NCBI RefSeq assembly: GCF_035610345.1
Contig: NZ_CP141212.1
Location: 2,893,001-2,957,000, forward strand
Reading direction: 5' to 3'
From: Sinorhizobium meliloti
GTDB taxonomy: Bacteria > Pseudomonadota > Alphaproteobacteria > Rhizobiales > Rhizobiaceae
Length of the DNA: 64,000 bases
In this document: piece after piece, positions 53,773-63,475 of the stretch
How the letters are laid out: every line of letters starts with the position of its first letter
How positions within the stretch are numbered: position 1 is the stretch's first letter
Notes under the pieces: generated by a model
What the model saw: the letters and a program-made list of their open reading frames with translations, nothing else
Database searches by the model: none
What the model was told of the DNA's origin: nothing
Made by a program: the position numbers and the translations under genes

Positions 53773-54491
53773 CTTCGCTCCTCCCCAGCGCCAAGCGTTG
53801 CGCGGATATCCTCGAGGCGCTGCTTCTGGCGCCCATCGCGATCGAAATTGTCGGGCGAAAGCCAGTGCTCGAAAGCGGCCTTGATGAGCGGCCATTCGCG
53901 ATCGATCATCGAGAACCAGGCCGTATCGCGATTGGCGCGCTTCGAAACCATGTGCTGACGGAAAATGCCCTCGAAGGTGAAGCCGAGGCGCGTCGCAGTG
54001 GTGCGGCTCGCCTGATTTTCGCTGTGGCACTTCCATTCGTAACGCCTATAGCCGAGGTCCTCGAACACGTGCCTCGCCATGAGATAGTGCGCTTCCGTCG
54101 AAAGCGGCGACCGCGCCATGGCGGCCCCGTGCGCGACGCCGCCGACCTCGACGACGCCGTTGGCGGGATCGGCGCGCATGTAGTTTGCCATGCCGACGAC
54201 CTTGCCGCTCGCCTGTTCGCGAAAGACTTCGGTCACCCAGCCCGACTTCTGCTGGACCGCGGAAAGCCAGGCGTCGAAATCCTCTATGCCCGAAAAATCC
54301 TCCTGGGAGAAATATCTGAGCAGAGGGTTGATGGCCATGCCGCCGAAGGCATCGTTCCAGAGAGCATTCAGATGCTTCGTCCGGTCATAGGGCTCGACGA
54401 TAACGTATCGTCCCTCGATGAGCACCGGTTTCGGCGCCGGGCATCCCTTCCAGTCGGCAAGGTCACGCATCAACTGCTCCCGCGTTTGCAT
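53769..54491 (-). CDS. GNAT family acetyltransferase (RimJ/RimL-like)
   Basis: This 240-residue protein has the extended RimJ-like layout: PVLIEGRYVIVEPYDRTKHL at the start, a long central region and motif A-like MARHVFEDLGYRRYEWKCHS with NQASRTTATRLGFTFEGIFR. It would acetylate N-termini or small amines; the substrate is unknown. It overlaps the small membrane protein gene by 4 bp. Confidence 0.88.
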   Translation of the reverse strand: MQTREQLMRDLADWKGCPAPKPVLIEGRYVIVEPYDRTKHLNALWNDAFGGMAINPLLRYFSQEDFSGIEDFDAWLSAVQQKSGWVTEVFREQASGKVVGMANYMRADPANGVVEVGGVAHGAAMARSPLSTEAHYLMARHVFEDLGYRRYEWKCHSENQASRTTATRLGFTFEGIFRQHMVSKRANRDTAWFSMIDREWPLIKAAFEHWLSPDNFDRDGRQKQRLEDIRATLGAGEERR

Positions 54492-54588
54492 TCGTGTTTG
54501 GCAATAGGACAGACGCGGGGCGGTGACAAATTCAAACTCGTGATGCGACCCATGAGCGGAACGGATCGGCGCCCGCCCTTGAATCCGT

Positions 54589-55293
54589 TCAAGCCGGAAT
54601 CTTTGCCGCAGAAACCGTCGCCTCTATGTGGTCGACGAGCGCATCGGCCAGGCCGAGCCGTCCGGCAAGCAGGTCGAGATAGCCGCGCTCGGCCCGGCCG
54701 TCCGGCTCGATCGCGAGACGGGATGCCGTATAGATCTCCACCCGCTCCTCCTCCGTCTTCCCGGCGGAGATGATGGCGTCGAGATCGATCGGATTGACGA
54801 GTTCCGCTTCCAGGAAGGCCGCCGCATCCGCGGAAAGGCCCGAAACGGACAGCTTGTCCATGATGCGGCTGCGCTCGGCGCCGTCGATATGGCCATCCGC
54901 GCGCGCAGCGGCGATCATGGCGCGGACCAGCACGAGCGCGAAGTCGTCGCTCAGCGCTTCCGGCGCGGCGAAGCCGGAGTCGGCGGGAGGCGCGGGCAAC
55001 TGGGCCGGTGCGCGTGGTGCGGGCTCGGCCACCGGCTCCTTGCCGGACTGGTAGTTCTTGTAGGCCTGATAGCCAAGGCCGGCGATGGCTGCGAGACCGC
55101 CGAGGACGGCGGCATTGCCGGCCAGCTTGCGTCCGGATTTCGTGCCGAGCAGAACCGCGGCGATCGCGCCGGTGGCAAGCGGATTGTCCTTCGCGACTTT
55201 GGTCACCTGATCCGCCCGGCCGCGGACAGACCCTCCGGCGCCGGGCACCTGCGATCCCAGGAACTGATCCAGCAATTTCTTCGCGTCGAACAT
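54589..55293 (-). CDS. DUF533 / TerB-like membrane-associated protein
   Basis: This 234-residue protein starts MFDAKKLLDQFLGSQVPGAG. A Gly/Ala-rich hydrophobic segment lies near residues 60-80 (LATGAIAAVLLGT, AAVLGGLAAIAGLGYQAY), followed by a Pro/Ala linker and a C-terminal helical DUF533 domain (VLVRAMIAAARADGHIDGAE). AGGAG 8 bases before the ATG fixes the start. The family function is unknown, though TerB-like domains are tied to envelope stress. Confidence 0.85.
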   Translation of the reverse strand: MFDAKKLLDQFLGSQVPGAGGSVRGRADQVTKVAKDNPLATGAIAAVLLGTKSGRKLAGNAAVLGGLAAIAGLGYQAYKNYQSGKEPVAEPAPRAPAQLPAPPADSGFAAPEALSDDFALVLVRAMIAAARADGHIDGAERSRIMDKLSVSGLSADAAAFLEAELVNPIDLDAIISAGKTEEERVEIYTASRLAIEPDGRAERGYLDLLAGRLGLADALVDHIEATVSAAKIPA

Positions 55294-55461
55294 CAGGCTT
55301 GCTCCTTTTCGGTCCATGCGCGGTGGCGAGCATGAACGCCCCACCCCGCTCCGTCGTTGGCCGATTGAGACATAGGAACGTTGCCGCGGAAATACAAACC
55401 GGCGTGAAGAATGAAGTGGCCGGACGACTGCTGGCCCTCCTCCATCACGTGCCGTCTGGGA

Positions 55462-56100
55462 TCAGCCCTTGAGCGCGAAGGCCTCGGCCGCAAGCTTGGT
55501 GATGCCGGCCCAGTCGCCCCTGGCGACCAGGTCCTTCGGCGCCACCCAGGAGCCGCCGACGCAAACGACGTTGGGAAGCGACAGGTAGTCGCGCGCATTG
55601 GCAAGCGAAATGCCGCCGGTCGGGCAGAACAGGGTGCCTGCGAGCGGCGATGAGAGCGACTTCAGATAGGCGGCGCCTCCGGCCTGCTCGGCCGGGAAGA
55701 ACTTCATCACCCCGTAGCCTTCTTCGCGCAGCCCCATGACCTCGCTCGCCGTCGCCGCACCCGGAAGCAGCGGCACCTCGTGATCGTTGGCGACGTCGAT
55801 CAGTTCCTGCGTCGTGCCGGGGCTGACGATGAACTGCGATCCGGCCGCGACGGCCTCTTCGAACTGGGCGGCATTGAGGATGGTGCCGGCACCGGCAACG
55901 GCGCCCTCCACCTCATCCGCGACCGCACGGATCGCTTCCAGTGCGGCCGGCGTGCGCAAGGTGATCTCGATCGCCTTGAGACCGCCGGCGACCAGCGCCC
56001 GCGCTAGCGGTACCGCCGACGCCGCATCGTCGATCACCAAGACGGGAACCACCGGCTGCAGCTTGAGGATTGAGAGAAGCTTGTCCGTTTTCGCGCTCAT
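55462..56100 (-). CDS. eda: 2-dehydro-3-deoxy-phosphogluconate (KDPG) aldolase
   Basis: This 212-residue class I aldolase splits KDPG into pyruvate and glyceraldehyde-3-phosphate, the last Entner-Doudoroff step. Seen are IEITLRTPAALEAIR (catalytic Glu), PGTTQELIDVANDHEVPLLPG and the Schiff-base Lys in GVMKFFPAE. AAAGGA lies 8 bases before the ATG at 56100. Its start is 260 bp from the divergent CYTH gene, with a repeat in between. Confidence 0.94.
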   Translation of the reverse strand: MSAKTDKLLSILKLQPVVPVLVIDDAASAVPLARALVAGGLKAIEITLRTPAALEAIRAVADEVEGAVAGAGTILNAAQFEEAVAAGSQFIVSPGTTQELIDVANDHEVPLLPGAATASEVMGLREEGYGVMKFFPAEQAGGAAYLKSLSSPLAGTLFCPTGGISLANARDYLSLPNVVCVGGSWVAPKDLVARGDWAGITKLAAEAFALKG

Positions 56101-56185
56101 GCCGATCGTCCTTTTAAAACGATTGAATAATGCCCCTCGCATAGCGTGCCAGTCTGCGGTTGTCGAGCCCGGCAGATCGGGGCGC

Positions 56186-56284
56186 GGAAAACTATTCGCG
56201 CTATACCGCCCGCTTCCGCTCTAACTTGTCAGGACCGGTCACGTTCACGATTTCAGGTCGATCCGATCTAAAATCATCGTGATC
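56186..56284. repeat. Intergenic composite repeat upstream of the CYTH gene
   Basis: The first part to about 56237 is a diverged copy of the composite at 4694-4755. From 56238 to 56284 runs an imperfect long palindrome centred on GGTCGATCCGATC (left arm TCACGATTTCAG, right arm CTAAAATCATCGTGA). The 4.7-kb copy has only the left half of this palindrome, with 23 identical bases. Confidence 0.7.
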
Positions 56285-56359
56285 GAAGGGACAAGACTTG
56301 AGCGACATCGATTAAACGGTAGTCTGTGCCGGCCGACATCTCGAAATGGCAGGAGATCC

Positions 56360-56833
56360 ATGGCAAAGGAGATTGAGCGCAAGTTTCTTGTCGCCACCGA
56401 CGGCTGGCGGCAACACGCGGACAAGGGCATCAGGCTACGTCAGGCCTACATCGTCACCATGGAAGACCGCTCCGTACGCGTGCGCATTCACGGCAACAAG
56501 CGGGCACGCCTGACCATCAAGATCGGCAAATCGGCCCTCGTCCGCAACGAGTACGAATACGATCTCCCCATGCACGACGCGCGGGAATTATTGACCCAGG
56601 CAATCGGCATTGTCATCGAGAAACGGCGTTTCCGGATACCGCACAAGGGTTTCACCTGGGAGGTCGACGTCTATGAGGGTGCGCTCGAAGGGCTCACCGT
56701 CGCCGAAGTCGAAATGAAGCGGGAAACGGACCTGCCCAACCTGCCGGCCTGGCTGGGGCGCGAGATCACCGGCGACCGCCGGTACTCCAATCAGGCGCTT
56801 GCCACCGAAGGACTGCTGGAAGCGCAAACATGA
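56360..56833 (+). CDS. CYTH domain protein (triphosphatase family)
   Basis: This 157-residue protein begins with the CYTH signature EIERKF and keeps the alternating basic/acidic tunnel residues (VRVRIHGNKRARLTIK; EYEYDLP; FTWEVDVYEG; VAEVEM). Such proteins hydrolyse inorganic triphosphate or similar compounds. AGGAGA lies 4 bases before the ATG. It overlaps the CHAD gene by 4 bp, so the pair is co-translated. Confidence 0.9.
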   Translation: MAKEIERKFLVATDGWRQHADKGIRLRQAYIVTMEDRSVRVRIHGNKRARLTIKIGKSALVRNEYEYDLPMHDARELLTQAIGIVIEKRRFRIPHKGFTWEVDVYEGALEGLTVAEVEMKRETDLPNLPAWLGREITGDRRYSNQALATEGLLEAQT

Positions 56834-57732
56834 CCTTTGCCTTCCATCCGAAGCGCCCCTTTACAGAGAACTTCCGCGCCGTCGGAGGGGAACAGATCGA
56901 ACGCGCGATTGCGATGCTCGAGGTTCAACCCGAAGGCGTGCATGAAGCGATTCACGATGCGCGCAAGAGCTTCAAGCGCCTGCGCTCGCTCTATCGCCTC
57001 GTGGTCGCGGATGCGCCACTCTTCCAGAGGCAGGAAAACGCACGCTTCCGCGCCATGGCACGCAATCTCTCGACGTTCCGCGACGCGGCAGCGCTGGTCG
57101 AGAATGCCGGCTATCTGCGCCAGCACGCCGCGAGCGAGGAGCAGCAGCTGGCGCTCGACAAGGTCTGCTCGATCCTCGCAAGCCGGCGCGACCGGATTGC
57201 CGAAGAACGAGGCGATCTCGACCGGAAGATCGAAGAAACCATCGTCAATTGCCGAAAGGCGCACGCCGCGCTCGCTCATGTTTCCTTCCATGACGGCAGG
57301 CGGAAATCCGCCCGCCGCCTCGCAAAGGGCTGGCGGCAGACGTTGCGGGGCGCCGCACGCGCCAGGGCAGCCTGTGCGGCCAGCACCGATACGGCGCTGT
57401 TTCACGACTTGCGCAAAAGCGCGCAGGATTACCGAATGCAGCTTGCCCTGCTTCGCGAGGCGTGGCCATCGGGGATGCGGGCAAAGAGAGCGGAGGCCAG
57501 CGACTTGGTCGACGTGCTCGGCCATCTGAATGACATCGCCGAATTGATGTCGCTCGTCGACGAGCGGCCCGACCTTGCCGGCAACAGCAGGGAACATTTT
57601 CTTTCGAATGTCGCGGCCAGGCAGGACGCGCTGAGGCGTGAGGCCTTGAAGCGCGCTGATGCGGTCTTTCTCGACCGGCCGCGGAGGGAGAGCCGAACCC
57701 TCGAACTGCTCTGGCTCGAAGCCGGAAGGTAG
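56830..57732 (+). CDS. CHAD domain protein
   Basis: This 300-residue helical protein shows the CHAD pattern of conserved His and basic residues (VHEAIHDARKSFKRLRSLYR; LFHDLRKSAQDYRMQL), which binds inorganic polyphosphate. CHAD domains are often fused to CYTH; here they are separate but overlapping genes. It likely targets polyphosphate granules, with the CYTH partner acting on (poly)phosphate chains; that is inference. Confidence 0.9.
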   Translation: MTFAFHPKRPFTENFRAVGGEQIERAIAMLEVQPEGVHEAIHDARKSFKRLRSLYRLVVADAPLFQRQENARFRAMARNLSTFRDAAALVENAGYLRQHAASEEQQLALDKVCSILASRRDRIAEERGDLDRKIEETIVNCRKAHAALAHVSFHDGRRKSARRLAKGWRQTLRGAARARAACAASTDTALFHDLRKSAQDYRMQLALLREAWPSGMRAKRAEASDLVDVLGHLNDIAELMSLVDERPDLAGNSREHFLSNVAARQDALRREALKRADAVFLDRPRRESRTLELLWLEAGR

Positions 57733-57810
57733 AACGCTTCCCGAAAGTCAGGCTCAGGCGTGATTCGCCGCAATTGCACTTGGCGCCCGAAAGCTGTATT
57801 TGCGTGCCGC

Positions 57811-58758
57811 ATGACCGACATGCTCACGACATCGCGCCGCCCGGAGACGCCGGGCCAGTTTCTGGTGGCCGCCCTCTACCATTTCGTATCCTTTCCGCGC
57901 TTCGCCGATTTTCGCGAGCCGCTGCAGGCGATCTGCGACGCCAATGGGGTGAAGGGAACGCTGCTTCTTGCCCATGAGGGCATCAACGGGACGATCGCCG
58001 GCACCGAGGAAGGCATTGCGGCGGTCCTGGCCTGTCTGCGCGCGCAGCCGGAATTCGCCGGCCTGGTACACAAGGAGAGCCGGGCCTCGGCCATGCCCTT
58101 CCTGCGCATGAAGGTGCGCCTGAAGAAGGAGATCGTCACCATGGGCGTCGAAAACATCGACCCCAAAAAGGTGGTCGGCACCTATGTGGAGCCGAAGGAA
58201 TGGAATGCGCTGATCTCCGATCCGGAAACGCTGGTCATCGACACGCGCAACGACTATGAAACGGCCATCGGCCTCTTCCAGGGAGCCGTCGACCCCAAGA
58301 CCAAGACGTTCCGGGAATTTCCCGAGTGGGTGCGCAACAATAGCGGCCTGCACAACAAGCCGAAGATCGCCATGTACTGCACAGGCGGTATCCGCTGCGA
58401 GAAGGCGACGGCCTTCATGAAAGACCAGGGCTTCGAGGAGGTCTATCACCTCAAGGGAGGCATCCTCAAATATCTCGAGGAAATACCGCCGGAAGAGAGC
58501 CTCTGGGAAGGCGCCTGCTTCGTCTTCGACGAGCGCGTGTCCGTAACGCACGGGCTGCAGGAGGGCGAGCACACGCTCTGCCATGCCTGCCGCCAGCCGC
58601 TGACGCCCGAGGACCTCCAGTCGCATCTTCACGAGGAAGGCGTCTCCTGCGTTCACTGCCACGACACCCGCACCGAAGAGGATCGCGAGCGTTACCGCCA
58701 GAGGCAGAGGCAGATCATGCTTGCCAAGAAGCGCGGCGCGCGGCATCTCGGAAGCTAG
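57811..58758 (+). CDS. trhO: tRNA uridine(34) hydroxylase, rhodanese-type
   Basis: This 315-residue protein has an N-terminal acylphosphatase-like domain ([18 protein letters not shown]) and a central rhodanese domain with the catalytic loop [12 protein letters not shown], then a Cys-rich C-terminus ([20 protein letters not shown]). TrhO makes 5-hydroxyuridine at tRNA position 34. The start is uncertain: 57811 and 57820 are both possible and neither has a good ribosome site. Its TAG stop is the first base of a 46-bp repeat. Confidence 0.92.
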   Translation: MTDMLTTSRRPETPGQFLVAALYHFVSFPRFADFREPLQAICDANGVKGTLLLAHEGINGTIAGTEEGIAAVLACLRAQPEFAGLVHKESRASAMPFLRMKVRLKKEIVTMGVENIDPKKVVGTYVEPKEWNALISDPETLVIDTRNDYETAIGLFQGAVDPKTKTFREFPEWVRNNSGLHNKPKIAMYCTGGIRCEKATAFMKDQGFEEVYHLKGGILKYLEEIPPEESLWEGACFVFDERVSVTHGLQEGEHTLCHACRQPLTPEDLQSHLHEEGVSCVHCHDTRTEEDRERYRQRQRQIMLAKKRGARHLGS

Positions 58759-58857
58759 AGCACTTCCAGGAAAAGTCCGTAACGGTTTTCCCTCCGGGAA
58801 TGCGTTGGACCAAATGGTCAGAGCATTTCAGTGTTTCCATGAAACGTTGAAATGCTC
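58758..58857 (+). repeat. 46-bp repeat plus companion hairpin after trhO
   Basis: The repeat at 58758-58804 begins on the G of the trhO stop codon and keeps CACTTCCAGGAAAAGT and ACGGTTTTCC. The hairpin at 58821-58857 (GCATTTC and GAAATGC arms) follows after 16 bp. Confidence 0.8.
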
Positions 58858-58883
58858 CAGTCCAATCGACTCACCCGGTCGAT

Positions 58884-58935
58884 GCCCCTCATCCGCCTGC
58901 CGGCACCTTCTCCCCGCGGGCGGGAAGAAGGGACC
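58884..58935. repeat. Half of a RIME-like element
   Basis: GCCCCTCATCCG and the CCTTCTCCCCG / GGGAAGAAGG hairpin match the left half of the element at 27111-27271. With the preceding repeats it makes the trhO-metQ spacer a mosaic of three repeat families. Confidence 0.7.
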
Positions 58936-59009
58936 CGTGGCAAGCACCTCCACTGCCATTGACACCGGCCTTTCGCGGGGCATGTATCCGCTTCCCGCCG
59001 GTGCGATCT

Positions 59010-59786
59010 TCACCAGCTCGGGATAAGCGCACCTTTGAAGTGCTCTACGATGAAAGCCTTGATCTTGTCGTCGTGGTAGGATTCCACGAGCGTCTTCACC
59101 CAGGGCGCATCCTTGTCTGCGCTACGCACCGCAATGACGTTGGCGTAGGGGGACTTCTCGCTTTCGATGGCGATGGCGTCTTCCTTCGGGTGGAGATCGG
59201 CCTCGAGCGCGTAATTGGTGTTGATCACGGCCGCGTCGACATCGGCCAGCGAGCGCGGCAGCTGCGCCGCATCGAGCTCGGCGAACTCGATGTTCTTCGG
59301 ATTTTCCGTCACGTCGGCCGGGGTGACCTTCAGCCCGGCATCCGGATTGACCTTGATGAGGCCCTTCGATGCGAGAACCAGGAGCGCGCGGCCGCCATTG
59401 GTCGGATCGTTCGGGATGGCGATCGTGGCGCCGTCCTCCAGCTCATCGAGGCTCTTCACCTTGTTCGAATAAACGCCCATCGGCGTGGTGATGGTCAGGC
59501 CCACGCTGACGATGTCGAAGCCACGATCGGCGATCTGGTTGTCGAGATAGGGCTGGTGCTGGAAGGAATTGGCATTGAGGTCTCCGTCGGCGAGCGCCTG
59601 GTTCGGAACCACGTAGTCGGAGAATTCGAGGATTTCGATGTCGAGGCCCTTGGGGGCGGCGACTTCCTTCACCTTCTCCATGATCTCGGCATGCTCGCCC
59701 GGAGTCACGCCGACCTTGATGGTCTCTGCAAGCGCCGTGCCGGCAGCCAGGGCGGCGAAGGCCGCCGCGAGAATGAGGTTCTTCAT
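59010..59786 (-). CDS. metQ: Methionine ABC transporter, substrate-binding protein
   Basis: This 258-residue NlpA/MetQ family protein has a signal peptide (1-20, ending ALA) without a lipobox Cys, so it is a soluble periplasmic receptor rather than a lipoprotein. Conserved segments are KVGVTPGEHAEIME, SFQHQPYLDNQ and NYALEADLHPKEDA. It is the last gene of the metNIQ operon. Confidence 0.94.
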   Translation of the reverse strand: MKNLILAAAFAALAAGTALAETIKVGVTPGEHAEIMEKVKEVAAPKGLDIEILEFSDYVVPNQALADGDLNANSFQHQPYLDNQIADRGFDIVSVGLTITTPMGVYSNKVKSLDELEDGATIAIPNDPTNGGRALLVLASKGLIKVNPDAGLKVTPADVTENPKNIEFAELDAAQLPRSLADVDAAVINTNYALEADLHPKEDAIAIESEKSPYANVIAVRSADKDAPWVKTLVESYHDDKIKAFIVEHFKGALIPSW

Positions 59787-59822
59787 GGATGTCTCCTTGT
59801 TGCTGGTGGTGTGTTGGAAAGA

Positions 59823-60488
59823 TCAGGTCTTGCGGCTGCGCTTGTCGAAGCGCCGCGCCATCCGGTCGCCGGCGCTCTGGACGAGCTGTACGAGTACGAT
59901 GAGCACGACGACCACGACGAGCATCACGTCGGGCATGAAGCGCTGATAGCCGTAGCGGATCCCCAGATCGGCGAGACCGCCGCCGCCGACCGCGCCGACC
60001 ATCGCCGAATAGCCGATGAGGCTGACGATGGTCATGGTGAGCGCCAGCGTCAGCGCCGGCCGCGATTCGGCGAGCAGGACCTTGAAGACGATCTGCATCG
60101 GGGTGGCGCCCATGGCGCGCGCCGCCTCGATCAGCCCCTTGTCGACGTCGCGGATCGCCGCCTCGACAAGGCGGGCGACGAAGGGAATGGTCGCAATCGT
60201 CAAGGGCACGATCGCCGCTTTGGTGCCGATGGAGGTACCGGTGATGAGGCGCGTCAACGGAATGATCGCCACGACGAGGATGATGAAGGGCGTCGACCGC
60301 GTCGCGTTCACCACAAGTCCCACCGCGCGGTTGAGATTGGGTGCGGGAAACAGCTCGCCCTTGCCGCTGGTCGCCAGGAAGATGCCGATCGGCAGCCCGA
60401 TCAGCGAGCCCACGAGGCCGGCGATCGCAACCATGTACATCGTGTCGAGCGTGGCGCTGCCTATGCGAAGCAGAAGATCAGGCGACAT
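59823..60488 (-). CDS. metI: Methionine ABC transporter, permease
   Basis: This 221-residue membrane protein has about five transmembrane segments and the EAA loop [19 protein letters not shown] that contacts MetN. The ATG at 60488 overlaps the metN stop by 11 bp. Length is typical for MetI. Confidence 0.94.
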   Translation of the reverse strand: MSPDLLLRIGSATLDTMYMVAIAGLVGSLIGLPIGIFLATSGKGELFPAPNLNRAVGLVVNATRSTPFIILVVAIIPLTRLITGTSIGTKAAIVPLTIATIPFVARLVEAAIRDVDKGLIEAARAMGATPMQIVFKVLLAESRPALTLALTMTIVSLIGYSAMVGAVGGGGLADLGIRYGYQRFMPDVMLVVVVVLIVLVQLVQSAGDRMARRFDKRSRKT

Positions 60489-61554
60489 AGCCGAGCACCT
60501 CCGTGACCAGTCCGTTTTCGGCGAAGAAGCGCTCCGCCTTGCCCGAGGTTTCGGCATCGGCGCCATAGGCGACGACGAGCGAGCCATAGGGCTTGCCGCC
60601 GATCTCGTCGATCGTGCCGGCGATGATGTTGACCTCGGCACCGACCGACTGGATGAGCTGCGAGATCAACGGGCGCTCCGCCGCTGCCCCGAAAAAGGTG
60701 AGGCGCACCACGACGCGATCGCCGCTTGCCGCCGCCGGCCTCAGGCCTCTGGCAACGGCTTCCGGCAGTTTCGAACCCGCCAGACCGGAAAGCAGCGCCC
60801 GCGTCGTCTCGTGCCTGGAATGCGTGAAGACATCGAAAGTGTGCCCTCGCTCGACGATCTCGCCCTTGTCGATCACTGCCACGTCGGAGGTGATCGCTTT
60901 CACGACCTCCATCTCGTGAGTGATGAGCAGAACGGTAAGGCCCAGCTCCGCATTGATCCGTCTGAGCAATTCCAGGATCGACTGCGTCGTTTCCGGGTCC
61001 AGCGCCGAGGTCGCCTCGTCCGAAAGCAACAGCTTGGGTTCGGTCGCAAGCGCCCGGGCGATGCCGATGCGCTGCTTCTGGCCGCCCGACAGTTCCGCCG
61101 GATAGCGCCCGTGCTTGTCGGCAAGACCGACGAGTTCGAGAAGCGGGCGCACACGCTGCTCGATCGCGCGCCGATCCATGCCGGCGATTTCGAGCGGCAG
61201 CGCGACATTGTCGAAGACGGTGCGCGAGGAAAGCAGGTTGAAATGCTGGAAGATCATGCCGACGGAGCGGCGGAGATCGCGCAGGCCCGCCTCGTCCAGC
61301 GCACCCACATCGACGCCATCGACGAACACCTTGCCGCTCGAAGGCTTTTCGAGGCCGTTTACCAGCCGGATCAACGTCGATTTGCCGGCGCCGGAACGGC
61401 CGATGATACCGGTGATCGAGCCGCGAGCGACCGTCAGGCTGACATTGTCGAGCGCAGTGAAGGCCGTATTTCCGCCGGAGGCGGCAAAGCGCTTGGACAC
61501 GGCATCGAAGACGACCGCATCACCGGCCGATATCTCGGATCGAGGGAGTGTCAT
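60478..61554 (-). CDS. metN: Methionine ABC transporter, ATP-binding protein
   Basis: This 358-residue ATPase has Walker A (GRSGAGKST), the signature LSGGQKQR, Walker B ([12 protein letters not shown]) and a C-terminal NIL domain (about 285-355) that binds methionine and inhibits uptake when it is abundant. The ATG at 61554 is favoured by homology, with a G-rich site about 10 bases upstream. First gene of metNIQ. Confidence 0.95.
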   Translation of the reverse strand: MTLPRSEISAGDAVVFDAVSKRFAASGGNTAFTALDNVSLTVARGSITGIIGRSGAGKSTLIRLVNGLEKPSSGKVFVDGVDVGALDEAGLRDLRRSVGMIFQHFNLLSSRTVFDNVALPLEIAGMDRRAIEQRVRPLLELVGLADKHGRYPAELSGGQKQRIGIARALATEPKLLLSDEATSALDPETTQSILELLRRINAELGLTVLLITHEMEVVKAITSDVAVIDKGEIVERGHTFDVFTHSRHETTRALLSGLAGSKLPEAVARGLRPAAASGDRVVVRLTFFGAAAERPLISQLIQSVGAEVNIIAGTIDEIGGKPYGSLVVAYGADAETSGKAERFFAENGLVTEVLGYVA

Positions 61555-61890
61555 TGTCCGGTCGCCCCCGCAGGAGGGATCAAAACGATGGGAGGATACA
61601 TGATGCTCTCGGATGTTCGAAACTCCGGTCCCTGCTAAATAGGGCCGGCACGGAAAAAATGTCGCCTCGTCAGACAAACATTCGGCAAGGCATTCGAAAC
61701 GTGGAGCAACTCTCTATCATCGGCCAACCGGTCAGTTCAACGTCTCCCCGGCATGACTGCCATGCCGAGGAGCATGTGGATCTTATGGCGCGCGAGCGCG
61801 CCCTTTTACAGGTACGTTTTTCCGGAGCCCCAAAGTGCGACGCAAAAGCCTACTCTTTTTGTGCAGAACTGCCGTCCGCCCGCTCCGGCA
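61555..61890. other. metN upstream region with two hairpins
   Basis: This 336-bp gap holds no gene. A hairpin at 61744-61772 has arms CGGCATG/CATGCCG extended by CTCC/GGAG. A second one at 61787-61802 (GGCGCGC/GCGCGCC) is followed by CTTTT on the plus strand. A weaker stem (CCGG-CCT/AGG-CCGG) lies near 61624-61647, about 70-95 bp before metN. I see no match to a SAM-II riboswitch. The hairpins may end the bgl transcript or belong to the metN leader. Confidence 0.45.
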
Positions 61891-63264
61891 TCATCCCGGC
61901 TTGTGGTTGCCCCTCGGAAACCGTTCCGCCAGATCCTTATACCAGCGACCGCTTTTCTTGATCGTGCGGACCTGTGTCTCGTAATCGACGTGAACGATGC
62001 CGAATCGCATCCGGTAGCCCTCGGCCCATTCGAAATTATCCATCAGGCTCCAGGCGAAATAGCCCCGCATCGGATAACCCTTGGCAATGAGATCGGCGGT
62101 GACGGCGAGGTGGTCCGAGATGTAGTCGAGCCGAGGCTGATCGTCGACGGTGCCGTTCTCGACGCCCATATTGTAACAGGCGCCATTTTCGGTGATGTAG
62201 CAATCGGGGAGCCTGTAGCGCGCATTGAGCGTCTCCACCAGGCTGCCCAAAGCCGGCGCATAGACTTCCCAGCCAATATCGGTCTTCACGTCGCTGACAG
62301 GTTTTGCATTGACGGTCGCCGGATATTCGGCGCCTTTCGCGGAGTCTGCCGAAACGCGCATCGGCGTATAATAGTTGAGCCCCCACCAATCGAGCGGCTG
62401 GGCGATCGTTGCCATGTCGCCGTCCTCGATCGCCGGCATGCGCTTGCCGAGCGCGGAGAGGAAACCCTCCGGATACTCGCCCTTGAAGATCGGATCCAAG
62501 AAGACGCCGTTGTGGAAATCGAAGGCGCGCTCTGCAGCGGCCTTGTCCTCGGCGCTGTCGCTGCCGGGATAGACCGAATGGGCATTGATGACGATGCCGA
62601 CCGGCAGCTCCGGCCGTTCCGAGCGGATCGCCGCAACCCCCAACCCATGGGCGAGATTGGTGAAGTGCAGTGCGGCAAGTGCTGCATCCATGTTGCGCTC
62701 GCCCGGTGCATGGACACCGTAGAGATGGCCGAGCCAGACGGAACACCACGGTTCGTTGAAGGTCGCGACCGCATCGAGACGATCGCCGAGACGCGCAATC
62801 ACGGTCTTGGCGTAACGCTGATAGGCATAGGCGGTCGTGCGCGCCGTCCAACCACCGTCGCCCATCAGCGCCAGCGGCAGGTCCCAGTGATAGAGGGTTG
62901 CAAACGCCTTGATGCCACGCGCCTTCAGGCCGTCGACGAGGCGGTCGTAAAAGTCGAGCCCCTTCTCGTTGATCGGCCCGGTGCCCTCCGGTACGATCCG
63001 CGGCCAGGCGATCGAGAAGCGGTAGGCCTCGACGCCGAGGCCGCTGATGAGGTCCAGATCCTGCTCCAGCCGGTTGTAATGGTCGCAGGCGACGTCCCCG
63101 TTGTGGCGCCCGTAAACGCGCCCCGGCATATTGGAGAAGGCGTCCCAGATGGAGGCTTTGCGCCCGTCCGCCTTGCTGGCTCCCTCGATCTGGAAGGATG
63201 CGGTCGCAACGCCGAAGACAAAGTCGCCGGGAAAACGCTCTGCCAGTTTCTTGGCTTCGATCAT
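61891..63264 (-). CDS. Beta-glucosidase, glycoside hydrolase family 1
   Basis: This 457-residue GH1 enzyme keeps the N-terminal signature DFVFGVATASFQIEG, the acid/base Glu in ATFNEPWCS and the nucleophile Glu in YITENGACY. There is no signal peptide, so it is cytosolic and acts on imported beta-glucosides. GAGG 8 bases upstream fixes the ATG at 63264. It lies downstream of an oxidoreductase gene of the same strand, separated by a strong terminator. Confidence 0.95.
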   Translation of the reverse strand: MIEAKKLAERFPGDFVFGVATASFQIEGASKADGRKASIWDAFSNMPGRVYGRHNGDVACDHYNRLEQDLDLISGLGVEAYRFSIAWPRIVPEGTGPINEKGLDFYDRLVDGLKARGIKAFATLYHWDLPLALMGDGGWTARTTAYAYQRYAKTVIARLGDRLDAVATFNEPWCSVWLGHLYGVHAPGERNMDAALAALHFTNLAHGLGVAAIRSERPELPVGIVINAHSVYPGSDSAEDKAAAERAFDFHNGVFLDPIFKGEYPEGFLSALGKRMPAIEDGDMATIAQPLDWWGLNYYTPMRVSADSAKGAEYPATVNAKPVSDVKTDIGWEVYAPALGSLVETLNARYRLPDCYITENGACYNMGVENGTVDDQPRLDYISDHLAVTADLIAKGYPMRGYFAWSLMDNFEWAEGYRMRFGIVHVDYETQVRTIKKSGRWYKDLAERFPRGNHKPG

Positions 63265-63394
63265 CGTTTGAGCCTCATCGTCTGCGCAGCCGGACCGAAG
63301 GCATGGCTGCGTTCGGGTCAATGGTAAGGCGGGCCATGGTAGTCTCGCCCTCGTCTGTGGATGTGGCCTAAGGCCGCGGTGGCAAATGTCAATG

Positions 63395-63420
63395 AAAAAG
63401 GGCGAGGTATCCCCGCCCTT
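63395..63420 (-). terminator. Intrinsic terminator of the oxidoreductase gene
   Basis: On the minus strand AAGGGCG and CGCCCTT form a 7-bp stem around GGGATACCT, running into TTTTT. It lies 56 bp past the stop of the partial gene at the right edge. Confidence 0.82.
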
Positions 63421-63475
63421 CCCTGGAACATTTCCATTTTTCACCGAGTCGCGGAAATGCTCCGGCTTACATGGT

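Noticed and set aside
61555..61700. SAM-II riboswitch before metN
   Set aside because: I looked for the conserved SAM-II pseudoknot sequence and did not see it; only generic stems are present.
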